Source: Peptococcaceae bacterium BICA1-7 (GTDB lineage Bacteria > Bacillota > Desulfotomaculia > Desulfotomaculales > Desulfocucumaceae). From it: a DNA stretch of 64,000 nucleotides. Made by a program: the position numbers and the translations under genes. The notes below the pieces were generated by a model. The model searched no databases and was not told the DNA's origin. It saw only the letters and a list, made by a program, of their open reading frames with translations. Positions 33,876 through 43,048 of the stretch are shown here, in pieces. The stretch's first letter is position 1. Every line of letters starts with the position of its first letter. Location of the stretch: the NCBI GenBank assembly GCA_000802095.1, contig JUEB01000022.1, positions 1-64,000 of the forward strand, given 5' to 3'.

Positions 33876-35342
33876 TTGTCCAGAAAAATATTTGTAGCAC
33901 TGCTTATTATTTTGTTTTCCCTGGCCGGAAACGGGTGGGCCCTGGCAGCTGATTCAGATCAGAGCCGTAAGACAGTTGATGAGGTTTATGAATATATTCT
34001 TAAGTACCACAAAGATAATCCAGAGGTTCAGCAACTGGTGGAGGGCGCCATCTGGGGTATGATAGACACCCTGGAGGACCCCTATACCGTTTATCTTGCC
34101 GCGGATGAGGTAGACCAGTTTGTCGACTCCATAAATGGCAACTACCAGGGTGTGGGCATATACCTGGAGGCCCAGTCCGACTATCCCAGGGTGCTGGAGG
34201 TTTTCCCATATTCGCCGGCCAGTGAGGGGGGAGTACTGCCCGGCGATATCATAACAGGAGTGAATGGGAAAAACATAAAGGGGCTGCCTTTAAATGAAAT
34301 AGTGGATTCCATTAAGGGTAAAGAGGGAACCCTGGTGGATCTTGCCATGGAAAGGGACGGCAAGGAGATTGTTCTTACGCTGAAAAGGACAGCAGTAACC
34401 GTTTCCTCAATAGATTCCAGGGTAATAGGGAAAAACACCGGATATATAGCTGTAAAGACTTTCGGGGAAAAAACCGCTGAAGAATTTAAAGAGGCTCTGG
34501 ACGGACTGGCCGGGCAAAACATTACCGGGCTGGTGGTGGACTTAAGGGATAACCCGGGAGGGTACCTGGACTCGGCCGCCAAAATGGCCGAGCTGTTTTT
34601 AAAGCCTGGTGATTTGATAGTCAGAACGATATACAATGACGGAACCGGCGAAGACTATGTGAGTGAAAATAGTGACGAAAAGATTAAATTTCCGGTGGTA
34701 GTACTGGTTAACTCTTTCAGCGCCAGCGCCTCGGAAGTTTTTGCCGGCGCTCTTTTGGATCACGGCGTGGCTACTCTGGTGGGGGATAACACCTATGGCA
34801 AGGGAGTTGTGCAGAAAGTGATTCCCCTGGAGAAAGGGGGCGCCCTGAAGCTGACCATGGCCGAGTATACCACCCCCAGCGGCAGGCACCTCAACGAAAT
34901 TGGTATTAAGCCCGACTATACTGTTATCACCGGGGAACTGCAGCTTCCCTTTGCCATGCTTGTTTTACAGCCCGGGCAGCACAGGGTGGTGAGTATTTCC
35001 CCCGGAAGCAGGGAGGCTTTTGTTGATGGGGAGAAAATACCGCTAAAGGATGAGGCCTTTGTCAGGGAGGGCGCTTTGTACCTTCCACTGCGCTTCATTT
35101 TTGAGGCACTGGGCTGTGAAGTACACTGGGACGCTGCGTCAGAGAGCATTGCCGTCAAAAAAGAGGGAAAAGAAATTTTGATTTCCGCAGGGGGACAGAC
35201 ACTTTTAAACGGAAATAGAATAGAGTCCGGTATGAGCATGCTGGTTCAAAACGACGTCTCCTACGTGCCGGAAGAAATGTTGCGGGCACTGGGCTTTTCC
35301 TGCTCCTTTGACGGCCAGAAGGCTGTTGTGGAGGTTAAATAA
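33876..35342 (+). CDS. S41-family C-terminal processing protease with stalk domain
   Basis: 488-residue secreted serine protease of the CtpA/Prc group. The TTG start at 33876 is set by GGGAG eight bases upstream and places a signal peptide (KIFVALLIILFSLAGNGWALA) at the N-terminus. A PDZ domain follows (about 95-185, GVGIYLEAQS, EGGVLPGDIITGVNG). The S41 domain has the catalytic Ser in NSFSASASEVFAGAL and the Lys in NTYGKGVVQ. The last 110 residues form a copper-amine-oxidase-N-like domain with two repeats (VREGALYLPLRFIFEALG, VQNDVSYVPEEMLRALG), often cell-wall or substrate binding. The protein may act at the spore or cell envelope. Confidence 0.9.
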   Translation: MSRKIFVALLIILFSLAGNGWALAADSDQSRKTVDEVYEYILKYHKDNPEVQQLVEGAIWGMIDTLEDPYTVYLAADEVDQFVDSINGNYQGVGIYLEAQSDYPRVLEVFPYSPASEGGVLPGDIITGVNGKNIKGLPLNEIVDSIKGKEGTLVDLAMERDGKEIVLTLKRTAVTVSSIDSRVIGKNTGYIAVKTFGEKTAEEFKEALDGLAGQNITGLVVDLRDNPGGYLDSAAKMAELFLKPGDLIVRTIYNDGTGEDYVSENSDEKIKFPVVVLVNSFSASASEVFAGALLDHGVATLVGDNTYGKGVVQKVIPLEKGGALKLTMAEYTTPSGRHLNEIGIKPDYTVITGELQLPFAMLVLQPGQHRVVSISPGSREAFVDGEKIPLKDEAFVREGALYLPLRFIFEALGCEVHWDAASESIAVKKEGKEILISAGGQTLLNGNRIESGMSMLVQNDVSYVPEEMLRALGFSCSFDGQKAVVEVK

Positions 35343-35415
35343 ATAGCCCAAGCCCGGGCCTGTTAAATTATAACCTGAGTTACTTTGCGCTATTTTGCCA
35401 GGGAGGTGATGGGGG

Positions 35416-36909
35416 ATGGCAGACAAAATGGATAGTCTATTCCCCTCCCGAAAGGGGAGTAAAAAGGGCGGCCTGGCCGGTATTATATCTCTGGACCAGT
35501 ATCGCTGGAGAAAAGTGGGGCAGGTACTGCGCCGCAAACTGGGTGATTTTGCAGGCGACCCGGTTTTCTCGAAGGAAATATCCAGAGCCCAGCAGATGTA
35601 TCTTGATGGTGTTGATCCTGATATAGTGGATGAAAATGAAGATATGATCATGGAGAGATGTTTTGAGTGGTTTATATTTGATTATGTGGTTGACGGTGGG
35701 GTCACACCCATAGAGATTTATGCCGCTCAGAACACCCTATCGGGTATGGAGAAAAAACTACTTGACGACTGGACCGGCTCAAGACTGTCGGTTTTCGAGG
35801 TTAAGGAAGTTGACCCGGGCAGTGGCCTTAGCATAGAGGACGTATTGTTAAGCCGCCAGGTTATGGTCAATAATTTCGATGTGGCCGGGAATATTGAAAA
35901 GGGATCAATAGTATACATGCGGATTTTAAGAGTGGGAGACGAGTACGAGTTTTCTACCGGAGGATTTGGTCTTCCACCGGCCTGTGCTGAGCCCCTTCTG
36001 GAAAGGATAAGGGTGGATGCCGGGAAATACGCTTCCAGGAGGGGGACCGGTCGATTCTTTCTGGAAAAATATTTAAGAGAGCGGGCCCATTTAATTAACT
36101 CCTGGGTGCTGGATCTTGCTCACAGATCATACAGTACAGGATTTGACCATGATGAAGAAGTATTATCAGACGGTTTTTCAGATTTAAGGGATAAGATGTC
36201 CCGGAAAATAGCGCAGCAGATTACCGACGCATTTCTTGATGATTATTATGAAAGGTGGATCAACCAGCCCCAGCAGGCTCTTGACGGGAATACCCCCAAA
36301 GAGTCAGTAAGGACTGTTCATGGCCGGGCCAAGCTGGAAGAACTCCTCAAAGAGCTTGAAAAGATGGAGAAAAAAAGGGCCAGAAAAGGGGAGCCCCACT
36401 ACGATATAGAAAAGGTGAGGTCCCGGCTGGGCCTGTTGAACAGAGAGAGCGCCACCACGTCTGATCCGGACAGGGTGCAGGTAAAGGGCGGCCAGGGTAT
36501 AGTGGAGGACTTTAGCTGGCCTGACCGTAAGTGTGCAAGGATTGCCCTGCTGCTTAATGACAGGCTGAAGATAAAAGAATATGCCGTTGAGAGAGTGAAC
36601 GGGGCTATAAAGCTGTGGTTCGATTACTGCGTTAAGGTTAAGCCCATTATACGAAAGGAACATCTCTGGGTGGCTGCGGTGGAGTATGCCATGGCCAGGA
36701 TAGAGTGTGACCATGCCGTCAGCCAGAGGAAGCTGGCAGAAGAGTTTTCCATAAACTCCTCCAGCCTTTCGGAGAAATTTCGCCTGCTGTGCAGCTCACT
36801 TAATCTGACAGTTTTTGACAGCAGGTATTTCTCGGGTAAAACAGCCATTGATGGGCTTGAGCTTTACGACCCTGTCCTGGCTGGTATTTTCTATGATCTT
36901 AAGCTATAA
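35416..36909 (+). CDS. Hypothetical protein, SEC-C-associated architecture
   Basis: 497-residue soluble protein. Residues about 25-200 resemble the N-terminal region found in many SEC-C-type hypothetical proteins (CFEWFIFDYVV, GVTPIEIYAAQ, SIVYMRILRVGDEYEF). The cysteine-rich SEC-C motif itself is absent. Residues about 300-345 form a Lys/Glu-rich helix, and the C-terminus has a helix-turn-helix-like stretch (AVSQRKLAEEFSINSSSLSEKF). GGGAGGTGAT precedes the ATG. It sits between the S41 protease and a DedA gene. I cannot assign a function. Confidence 0.65.
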   Translation: MADKMDSLFPSRKGSKKGGLAGIISLDQYRWRKVGQVLRRKLGDFAGDPVFSKEISRAQQMYLDGVDPDIVDENEDMIMERCFEWFIFDYVVDGGVTPIEIYAAQNTLSGMEKKLLDDWTGSRLSVFEVKEVDPGSGLSIEDVLLSRQVMVNNFDVAGNIEKGSIVYMRILRVGDEYEFSTGGFGLPPACAEPLLERIRVDAGKYASRRGTGRFFLEKYLRERAHLINSWVLDLAHRSYSTGFDHDEEVLSDGFSDLRDKMSRKIAQQITDAFLDDYYERWINQPQQALDGNTPKESVRTVHGRAKLEELLKELEKMEKKRARKGEPHYDIEKVRSRLGLLNRESATTSDPDRVQVKGGQGIVEDFSWPDRKCARIALLLNDRLKIKEYAVERVNGAIKLWFDYCVKVKPIIRKEHLWVAAVEYAMARIECDHAVSQRKLAEEFSINSSSLSEKFRLLCSSLNLTVFDSRYFSGKTAIDGLELYDPVLAGIFYDLKL

Positions 36910-36941
36910 GTGCCAGCTTCATCTTTTAAGGAGGTTACCAG

Positions 36942-37562
36942 TTGGAGTATATTTTTGCGCTGTTGGAGCCGCTATTTACAGTGGTTACAGAAAAGATTGC
37001 AGCCCTGGGTTATTGGGGAGTTGGTTTGGGAATGGCCATCGAGAGCGCCAATATACCCCTTCCCAGTGAGATTATAATGCCCTTCGGAGGCTATCTGGTT
37101 TACACCGGGCAGCTGAATTTTTTCTGGACGGGCATGGCCGGAGCCATAGGAGGGACGGTTGGGTCAGTGCTTTCCTACTGGCTGGGCCTGTGGGGGGGAA
37201 GGCCTTTTCTGCTAAAGTATGGCAGGTACGTGGGTATAAACCACAAGAGACTGGCCATGGCCGATAGCTGGTTTTACAGGTACGGGGAGGCCACTGTTTT
37301 TTTCACCAGGCTTATGCCTATAATCAGGACATTTATTTCCCTCCCTGCAGGGATATCCGGTATGAATTTTCCCCGCTTTGTCATATACACCTTTCTGGGA
37401 TCGATTCCGTGGTGCTTCTTTCTTACTTACCTTGGCCTCAAGCTGGGAGAGCACTGGGAAGACCTGAAGGTGTGGTTTCATAGAATGGACCTTCTGGTGG
37501 CCGCGCTTATTATCGTGGGAGCGCTGTATTTGCTTTACAGGAGTAAAAAAAGAAAGTATTAG
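36942..37562 (+). CDS. DedA-family membrane protein
   Basis: 206-residue DedA/VTT membrane protein with about five or six helices, including the two re-entrant VTT segments. Conserved positions are ESANIPLPSEIIMPFGGYL, GAIGGTVGSVLSYWLG, and the C-terminal FTRLMPIIRTFISLPAGISGM with arginine and proline. The family moves undecaprenyl phosphate or phospholipids across the membrane and helps keep proton motive force. Start TTG 36942 follows AAGGAGGT. It is convergent with another VTT protein of a different subfamily. Confidence 0.9.
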   Translation: MEYIFALLEPLFTVVTEKIAALGYWGVGLGMAIESANIPLPSEIIMPFGGYLVYTGQLNFFWTGMAGAIGGTVGSVLSYWLGLWGGRPFLLKYGRYVGINHKRLAMADSWFYRYGEATVFFTRLMPIIRTFISLPAGISGMNFPRFVIYTFLGSIPWCFFLTYLGLKLGEHWEDLKVWFHRMDLLVAALIIVGALYLLYRSKKRKY

Positions 37563-37582
37563 CCTATCATTTAAAAAAGGTT

Positions 37583-37632
37583 AAAAAAGGGGACAGGCTA
37601 CTTTTAGCAAAAGTAGCCTGTCCCCTTTTTTA
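37583..37632. terminator. 17-bp bidirectional terminator carrying the GGACAGGCT palindrome
   Basis: GGGGACAGGCTACTTTT and AAAAGTAGCCTGTCCCC pair around AGC with A- and T-runs outside. It ends both convergent genes. The core is shared with the hairpin at 60951-60996 and, degenerate, at 55103-55136. Confidence 0.92.
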
Positions 37633-38313
37633 TTTGTGCGTGTTACCGTTAAACGATGCGGCTTTTTTTGAGTGCAGTGAGAAAATCAGCAGGCTTAAGA
37701 CAATTATCAACACCGTAACTCTGGTCATAAGCCCCTCAGCCCTCTCCAGGCTGTGTCCTAAAGCGGTGTAAATTACTATTTCAGGAAGCTTTCCAAATAC
37801 ACTGGCCACAAAAAACCCCTTAAAGCTCACCTTGCTTAAACCGGCGGCGTAACTGATAATGCTGGAGGGCAGTATGGGGACCAGCCGGGCCAGAAATACC
37901 ACCCTGGCCCCGGAGGTTTTGCTCATCTCCTCCACCCTGGGCATGTATTTGGCCAGACGTCTGGAAAAAAAGTCCCGGGCCAAGAACCGGGCTGTGAAAA
38001 AGGCCCCCGTTGAGCCCAGCAGCGCTCCCACCATGGTTATGACTATTCCCCAGGCAATACCGAAAATATATCCGTTAGCTCCGGCCACTATAAACAGCGG
38101 CACTGGGGTGGCAATGGTCTGGATGATCATCACCGCAATGCTTATAATAACTGCCCAGGCGCCAAAGGACAGAAGCCATTCGGCGATATCCTGGCTGTTC
38201 TTAAAAAGACCCACCTTTAGTATGTTTTCCGGACTAATATGGTCGATGATTACAGCTCCGACAGCCATAGTAACGAAAGCGGCGGAGATTATAAATAATA
38301 GCCTTTTAGTCAT
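37630..38313 (-). CDS. TVP38/TMEM64-type VTT membrane protein
   Basis: 227-residue membrane protein of the VTT (SNARE-associated) family. An N-terminal signal-anchor helix is followed by ATPVPLFIVAGANGYIFG, GALLGSTGAFFTARFLARD and FLARLVPILPSSIISYAAGLSKV, the standard TVP38 landmarks. GGGAGGAG precedes the ATG at 38313. Likely a lipid scramblase or transporter; the role is not known. It differs from the adjacent DedA in the N-half. Confidence 0.88.
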   Translation of the reverse strand: MTKRLLFIISAAFVTMAVGAVIIDHISPENILKVGLFKNSQDIAEWLLSFGAWAVIISIAVMIIQTIATPVPLFIVAGANGYIFGIAWGIVITMVGALLGSTGAFFTARFLARDFFSRRLAKYMPRVEEMSKTSGARVVFLARLVPILPSSIISYAAGLSKVSFKGFFVASVFGKLPEIVIYTALGHSLERAEGLMTRVTVLIIVLSLLIFSLHSKKAASFNGNTHK

Positions 38314-38601
38314 GGGCTCCTCCCATTATGGATGAGGCTCGAATTCATTAATTAATATACCAAAAATGTCAATATAGAGAAAGCTTTTTCTTGGCCCGGG
38401 GGAAAATAACCAATAATGGTAAGTACGTAAATAAAAACCAAAAGAAGGAATATGCAAAATAATGTGGAAAATATGATTTAATTTAACAGTGGCAACTTAT
38501 TCCAGCTCAGCTCCCTAAAATTGGTGTAAAACCTTCTCAGGGGGGATGCGATGGGCAAATAGATTTATAATAACCAGTTAAATAATAAAGGAGGGTGAAC
38601 T

Positions 38602-39837
38602 ATGGTATTTAATGGCAGACCTTTCACTGCCCTGGCGGTGGCTGTCATTCTGCTGGCATTTGCCGGGACAGCTTTTGCAAGCACTGCGCAACAGGCAGGG
38701 GCGAGGAGCATAGTGGTCTTTCAGAAGGGCTTTGTTGATCAGGACCAAAAGGACAGCATAATTAAAAAGGCCGGAATGAAGAAAATAAAAAATCTGAATA
38801 TAATCAATGCAGTGGTGGTTGAGCGTGAGGGTGGGGCAAGCGCCCTGACAGAGGGGCTAAACGGTGTCTTAAGGATGGAGAATGACGCTGTAATCCATCT
38901 ACAGGGAAAGCTTAAGGGACATCCCCAAAAGGAATCTGATGAGGTGCTGCCCTGGGGAGTGGACCGTATAGACGCCAATGATGTTTGGGACAGAAACCAT
39001 GACCTGGATGTCGACGGCCAACGCTGGGCCGGAAGCGGGGTAAAGGTAGCCCTGCTGGACACCGGCGTGGAAATGAATCATCCTGATCTTAGAAAAAACA
39101 TAAAAAAGGGCTATAATGTGGTGGATCCCAAAAAACCTCCCTATGACGCCCTGGGGCACGGCACTCACGTGGCCGGAACCCTGGCTGCCGTGGACAACAG
39201 GGCAGGAGTCCTGGGAACAGCCCCTAAAGCTCTTATTTACCCGGTGAAGGTAATGGATGATGAGGGTTACGGAACCGTTTCCGGAGTTATTGAAGCGCTG
39301 GAGTGGTGTATAGAGAACAGGATGCAGGTTGTAAATATGAGCTTTGGCACTTATGAAGACGTACAGTCACTTCATGACGCTATAGCTGAGGCCTATGACA
39401 GCGGTATAGTACTGGTTGCGGCTGTGGGAAATGACGGCCCCGGGAATGACACGGTGGAGTACCCGGCCAGATATACCGAGGTGATAGCAGTGTCGGCCAC
39501 CGACAGTACCGATACGGTGACCGAGTGGAGCAGCAGCGGGCCAGAGGTGGAGATTGCCGCCCCCGGGGCAGACATACTGTCCACCTTCCTTGACGGGGAA
39601 TATATTGCAGGATACGGCACCTCCATGGCAGCCCCTCATGTTTCCGGGACTGCAGCCCTGATTATCTCCTCGGGCATAAAGGATAAAAACAAAGACGGTC
39701 GGATTAACAGCGAGGTGCGGGAGGCGCTGAGGGAGAGCGCTACCGACCTGGGGGATCCCGGGCGGGACAGTCTGTACGGGCATGGACTTTTAAATGCCAA
39801 AGGGGCGGTTGGCCGGCCGGGACACAATGAGAGGTAG
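38602..39837 (+). CDS. Secreted subtilisin-like serine protease
   Basis: 411-residue S8 protease with a signal peptide (cut after about residue 26, TAFA-S), an inhibitor-I9-like propeptide (about 35-100) and a catalytic domain from about 115. Catalytic residues are Asp in VALLDTGVEMNHPDL, His in GHGTHVAGTLA, oxyanion Asn in AVGNDGPG and Ser in GTSMAAPHVSG. GGAGGGTG precedes the ATG at 38602. It is probably an extracellular feeding or processing protease. The 288-base region upstream has no gene and includes A/T-rich stretches. Confidence 0.93.
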   Translation: MVFNGRPFTALAVAVILLAFAGTAFASTAQQAGARSIVVFQKGFVDQDQKDSIIKKAGMKKIKNLNIINAVVVEREGGASALTEGLNGVLRMENDAVIHLQGKLKGHPQKESDEVLPWGVDRIDANDVWDRNHDLDVDGQRWAGSGVKVALLDTGVEMNHPDLRKNIKKGYNVVDPKKPPYDALGHGTHVAGTLAAVDNRAGVLGTAPKALIYPVKVMDDEGYGTVSGVIEALEWCIENRMQVVNMSFGTYEDVQSLHDAIAEAYDSGIVLVAAVGNDGPGNDTVEYPARYTEVIAVSATDSTDTVTEWSSSGPEVEIAAPGADILSTFLDGEYIAGYGTSMAAPHVSGTAALIISSGIKDKNKDGRINSEVREALRESATDLGDPGRDSLYGHGLLNAKGAVGRPGHNER

Positions 39838-39860
39838 TTAAAAAGATGTTCTAAGAAAAC

Positions 39861-39893
39861 GGGCTGCCTGCTTTTAGAGTGGGCAGCTTTTTT
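39861..39893 (+). terminator. Terminator after the protease gene
   Basis: GCTGCC and GGCAGC around a T-rich loop, then a run of T. Confidence 0.75.
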
Positions 39894-39941
39894 ATGGTAA
39901 AATAATACCACCAAAGATAAAAGGGGCGGGAGGGTGTTTAT

Positions 39942-41525
39942 ATGTCATCAGCGATACACAGCATTGAACTAATTTTAATTCTTCTGGCACTCTCTATTGG
40001 TGTCACCGCCCTGGCTAAAAAGTTTGGTAAACCTTATCCCATTGCCCTGGTCCTAATCGGTGCTCTGATAGGGCTGGTTCCGGTGTGGGAGCTTTTTGAG
40101 GACCTTAAGCAATTCTTTGCCTCGGATGAGGTCTTTCGGGTAGCGGTTATTTCAGTATTTCTTCCGGCCTTGCTAGGTGAAGCCTCATTGAAGCTGTCGG
40201 TGCAGGATCTTAAAAAGAATCTCCGGCCAATAGTTCTGCTGGCCTTTCCGGGCACACTGCTGGCATTTTTAATAACCGGAGGTCTTGTATATTGGGTGCT
40301 GGGGCTGCCGCTTCAGAATGCCCTGGTATTTGGAGCCCTTATGGCCGCAACCGACCCGGTAAGTGTAATATCGGTATTTAAAAGCCTTGGGGTAAACAGG
40401 AGGCTGGCCGTTGTAATAGAGGGTGAAAGCCTTATCAACGATGGGGTTGCAGTAGTAATATTCAATATTTCGGTTTTTTCCCTGGCTGCAATAATGTCTC
40501 TGGGATACTGGGGGGTCCTTGAGGGATTGACCACCTTTTTTAAAGTGGTGGCCGGGGGAGTGCTGGCGGGTGTTTCGCTTGGGTTTGTGGTATCCTGGAT
40601 GCTTCGCTATTTCGATGACTACCCGCTGGAAAACTCATTCTCATTGGTACTTTTTTACGGTGCTTACTTTATAGCGGAATATTTTCATGTCTCCGGTGTC
40701 ATCGCGGTGGTGGCTGCAGGTCTGGTGCTGGGCAGCTATGGAAAGGAAATTGGTATGACCCCTGCCACCAGGCTGAGCATTTCTGTGTTTTGGGATTCAA
40801 TAGTGCTGGTGGCCAACTCACTTGTGTTCATACTGGTAGGCCTTGAAATCTCCAGGATAAACATGGCACATCACCTCGCCCAGGTGGCTATTGCAGTTCT
40901 ACTTGTTTTGCTGGGCAGGAGCGGGGCTGTTTTAATCTCTACTATGGGAACAGGAATTCCTCTGCCCTGGAAGCACGTTCTTAATTGGGGAGGGCTTAAG
41001 GGCTCACTTTCTCTTGCCCTTGCGCTCAGTTTGCCCCCTTCTTTTGAAGGGAGAGAGATGATTATTGTTCTCACCTTCGGAGTTGTTTTCTTTTCACTGG
41101 TAGTTCAGGGAATGACTATAGGGCCGTTGATCAGGATCTTAGGGCTGCAAAAAACAGTACAGGGGCTGAAGGAATACGAGAACCTTTCCTTTGACCTCCA
41201 GCAGGCGCTGGCAGCAGGTGAGGAGCTTGAACGGGTACATTCCGGGGGAAAGGTGTCTCCTGTAATTTATGACAGCCTCAGAAAAGAGATTTCCTTGCGG
41301 GTTACCGGGATAAACCAGAAATTGGGGCGCCTTTATGACCAATACCCGGAGCTTCTATGTGAACAGGAGTTAACCACCCGTAAGAAATTACTGTATGCTG
41401 AGCATCAGGCCGTGGAAAAACTCCTGGGGGAGGGCTTTTTGAGCGATGAAACCGGAAGTGAAAAGAAACATCGAGTGCTGGAGCTTATGGAAGAATTGGA
41501 AAAAGGAAGAGTAACTGACAAATAG
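39942..41525 (+). CDS. CPA1-family Na+/H+ antiporter
   Basis: 527-residue monovalent cation/proton antiporter (NhaP-like). About 12 helices are followed by a hydrophilic coiled C-terminal tail (about 410-527). The ion-binding motifs are ATDPVSVISVFKSLGVN and EGESLINDGVAVVIF, and RSGAVLIS and WGGLKGSLSLALALS match later conserved helices. A GGGAGG lies upstream of the ATG at 39942. It would trade sodium for protons, which fits a cell that also runs a Na+-pumping decarboxylase. Confidence 0.93.
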   Translation: MSSAIHSIELILILLALSIGVTALAKKFGKPYPIALVLIGALIGLVPVWELFEDLKQFFASDEVFRVAVISVFLPALLGEASLKLSVQDLKKNLRPIVLLAFPGTLLAFLITGGLVYWVLGLPLQNALVFGALMAATDPVSVISVFKSLGVNRRLAVVIEGESLINDGVAVVIFNISVFSLAAIMSLGYWGVLEGLTTFFKVVAGGVLAGVSLGFVVSWMLRYFDDYPLENSFSLVLFYGAYFIAEYFHVSGVIAVVAAGLVLGSYGKEIGMTPATRLSISVFWDSIVLVANSLVFILVGLEISRINMAHHLAQVAIAVLLVLLGRSGAVLISTMGTGIPLPWKHVLNWGGLKGSLSLALALSLPPSFEGREMIIVLTFGVVFFSLVVQGMTIGPLIRILGLQKTVQGLKEYENLSFDLQQALAAGEELERVHSGGKVSPVIYDSLRKEISLRVTGINQKLGRLYDQYPELLCEQELTTRKKLLYAEHQAVEKLLGEGFLSDETGSEKKHRVLELMEELEKGRVTDK

Positions 41526-41638
41526 GCAATGTAAAGCTTGAAAGTGCGGCATTTATTAAGTACAGCTGTATTTAACAATGGAGTAAGACTGCAGCACAAT
41601 AATGGACCTAATCTTTTAGAGAAAGAGGGTCATATGTT

Positions 41639-42319
41639 TTGACTGGTATATCTGTTTTTATAATGGGAGCCGGCAGGATGGGAGAGATTCTGGCCGCCTC
41701 AATGGTCAAAAGGCACCGGGTGATTCTCTATGACCATGACGGGGAGAAGGGAAGTCAGGCAGCGGAGAGGGCGGGCTGCGGCTTTTCCCCTCCCCAGGAG
41801 GCCCTTAAGGGTGCGGGGGCGGTAATACTGGCCCTCCCCCCTGCGGTGACGGTAAGCGCGCTGGAAGCTATAAGCAGCTACATTCACCCGGAGACGGTGG
41901 TGATAAATATAGCCACCACTGTTTTCAAGGATGACCTGCGGCCTGCCCTGGAGGGCAGGGGGCACCTGGTGGGAGCCAAAATTGTTGGCCATTACCGGGA
42001 AATGGGCGGCAGGCCGGCTATACTGGTGGATGCAGAAACAGAAAAAGGCGGGGAGGTGGCCGGGGAGCTTTTTTCAGGCCTGGGGCAGGTGGAGCGGGGT
42101 GATGAGAGGCTGGTTGGGATCATCAATACAGTGGCCACCCGGGAGGCCTTCAGGGCCGCAGCCACCATAGAAAAGATTCTCCGTAAGGAGGGTGTTGGCC
42201 CTGCCCTTATTAAATCAGCCCTTGGTGTGGTGGCTGCTGGTTCTATTAAATCCTATGCCGAGGGAGATATAGGCCCCTTTGCCCAAAAACTGTTGGAAGA
42301 AATAAACGGTGGTAATTAA
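41639..42319 (+). CDS. NAD(P)-binding Rossmann protein, ProC-like
   Basis: 226-residue protein with an N-terminal dinucleotide-binding fold (SVFIMGAGRMGEILAASM) and ILALPPAVTVSALEAI, resembling the pyrroline-5-carboxylate reductase/NADP-oxidoreductase family. It lacks the usual C-terminal dimerisation region of ProC (about 270 residues), and no ProC signature is evident, so the substrate is open. TTG 41639 follows AGAGGG by about ten bases. A terminator follows. Confidence 0.7.
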   Translation: MTGISVFIMGAGRMGEILAASMVKRHRVILYDHDGEKGSQAAERAGCGFSPPQEALKGAGAVILALPPAVTVSALEAISSYIHPETVVINIATTVFKDDLRPALEGRGHLVGAKIVGHYREMGGRPAILVDAETEKGGEVAGELFSGLGQVERGDERLVGIINTVATREAFRAAATIEKILRKEGVGPALIKSALGVVAAGSIKSYAEGDIGPFAQKLLEEINGGN

Positions 42320-42335
42320 TAGGCGTGTTGGTTTA

Positions 42336-42378
42336 AGCGGGCGGGAGCCGGATATTATTCCGGCTTCTGCTTTTTTTA
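42336..42378 (+). terminator. Terminator at the left edge of the AT-rich cluster
   Basis: GCCGGA and TCCGGC in an extended stem with a following seven-T run. Confidence 0.8.
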
Positions 42379-42504
42379 TAACCGTAAGTTGAAATTGTTA
42401 TGCTTAACGGTTGATCTTTTTATATCCACTTCCGGCCGGTTTCTCTTTTGAGATAGTACATTTTTTGATACAGAGGGACTTACTTGTCTATAAGGGGTAA
42501 ATTG

Positions 42505-42603
42505 ATGTCTAAAAAAGCCAAAACAATACCTAAAAATGGAAGGATATTTCAAATAAAGGAAGAAGTAATATTTATTGCATTAAATAAAAATTATTCCCAT
42601 TGA
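42505..42603 (+). CDS. Candidate 32-residue small protein upstream of the acyl carrier gene
   Basis: A short ATG frame with AAGGGG about eight bases upstream: a Lys-rich start (MSKKAKTIPKNGR) and a hydrophobic-amphipathic end. It is 63 bases before the ACP gene and AT-rich like the cluster. It could be a small component of the cluster or a chance frame; no homology is claimed. Confidence 0.3.
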   Translation: MSKKAKTIPKNGRIFQIKEEVIFIALNKNYSH

Positions 42604-42666
42604 ATCTATGTCAGTTTATGCTCCGTATCTTGTTTCAAATACTATTTTATGAGAGGTGAATAAAAA

Positions 42667-42924
42667 ATGAATACACATGAGCTAATCAACCAGATTATCC
42701 ATGACACTGTCAAGAAATATGGTATTGCTTTAGAAACGATTACCGAGGAGAAATCTATTATAAGTGAATTACAGGCTGATTCACTTGACATAATTGAATT
42801 GATGCTGGCATTCGAAGAAAACTTTAATATTTCTATAAATGAAAAGGACATTGGCAGTATAGTCACTGTTGGAGATATTTATAGTTTTATTGAAAATGGC
42901 CTGGAGAAAGTTCAAAATCAATAA
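42667..42924 (+). CDS. Stand-alone acyl carrier protein
   Basis: 85-residue acidic four-helix protein of the ACP/PCP fold. The phosphopantetheine attachment Ser39 lies in QADSLDIIELM, matching the D-S-L-D motif of fatty-acid ACPs. Housekeeping acpP usually sits among fab genes, which are absent here; this copy is instead the first recognisable gene of a radical SAM cluster, with a fatty-acyl-AMP ligase at the other end. GAGAGGTG precedes the ATG. It likely carries the acyl chain that the cluster modifies. Confidence 0.9.
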   Translation: MNTHELINQIIHDTVKKYGIALETITEEKSIISELQADSLDIIELMLAFEENFNISINEKDIGSIVTVGDIYSFIENGLEKVQNQ

Positions 42925-43048
42925 GGAGTATCTATAGCAAATAATCGAGTTTATTAAGTATGAGCTTCTTTAGTGCAGGCCAGTTATAATTCCAGCAGCT
43001 TTGCTAGCTTGAACCCTACCTGGGAAATTTTTAATAAGGAGATATCGC

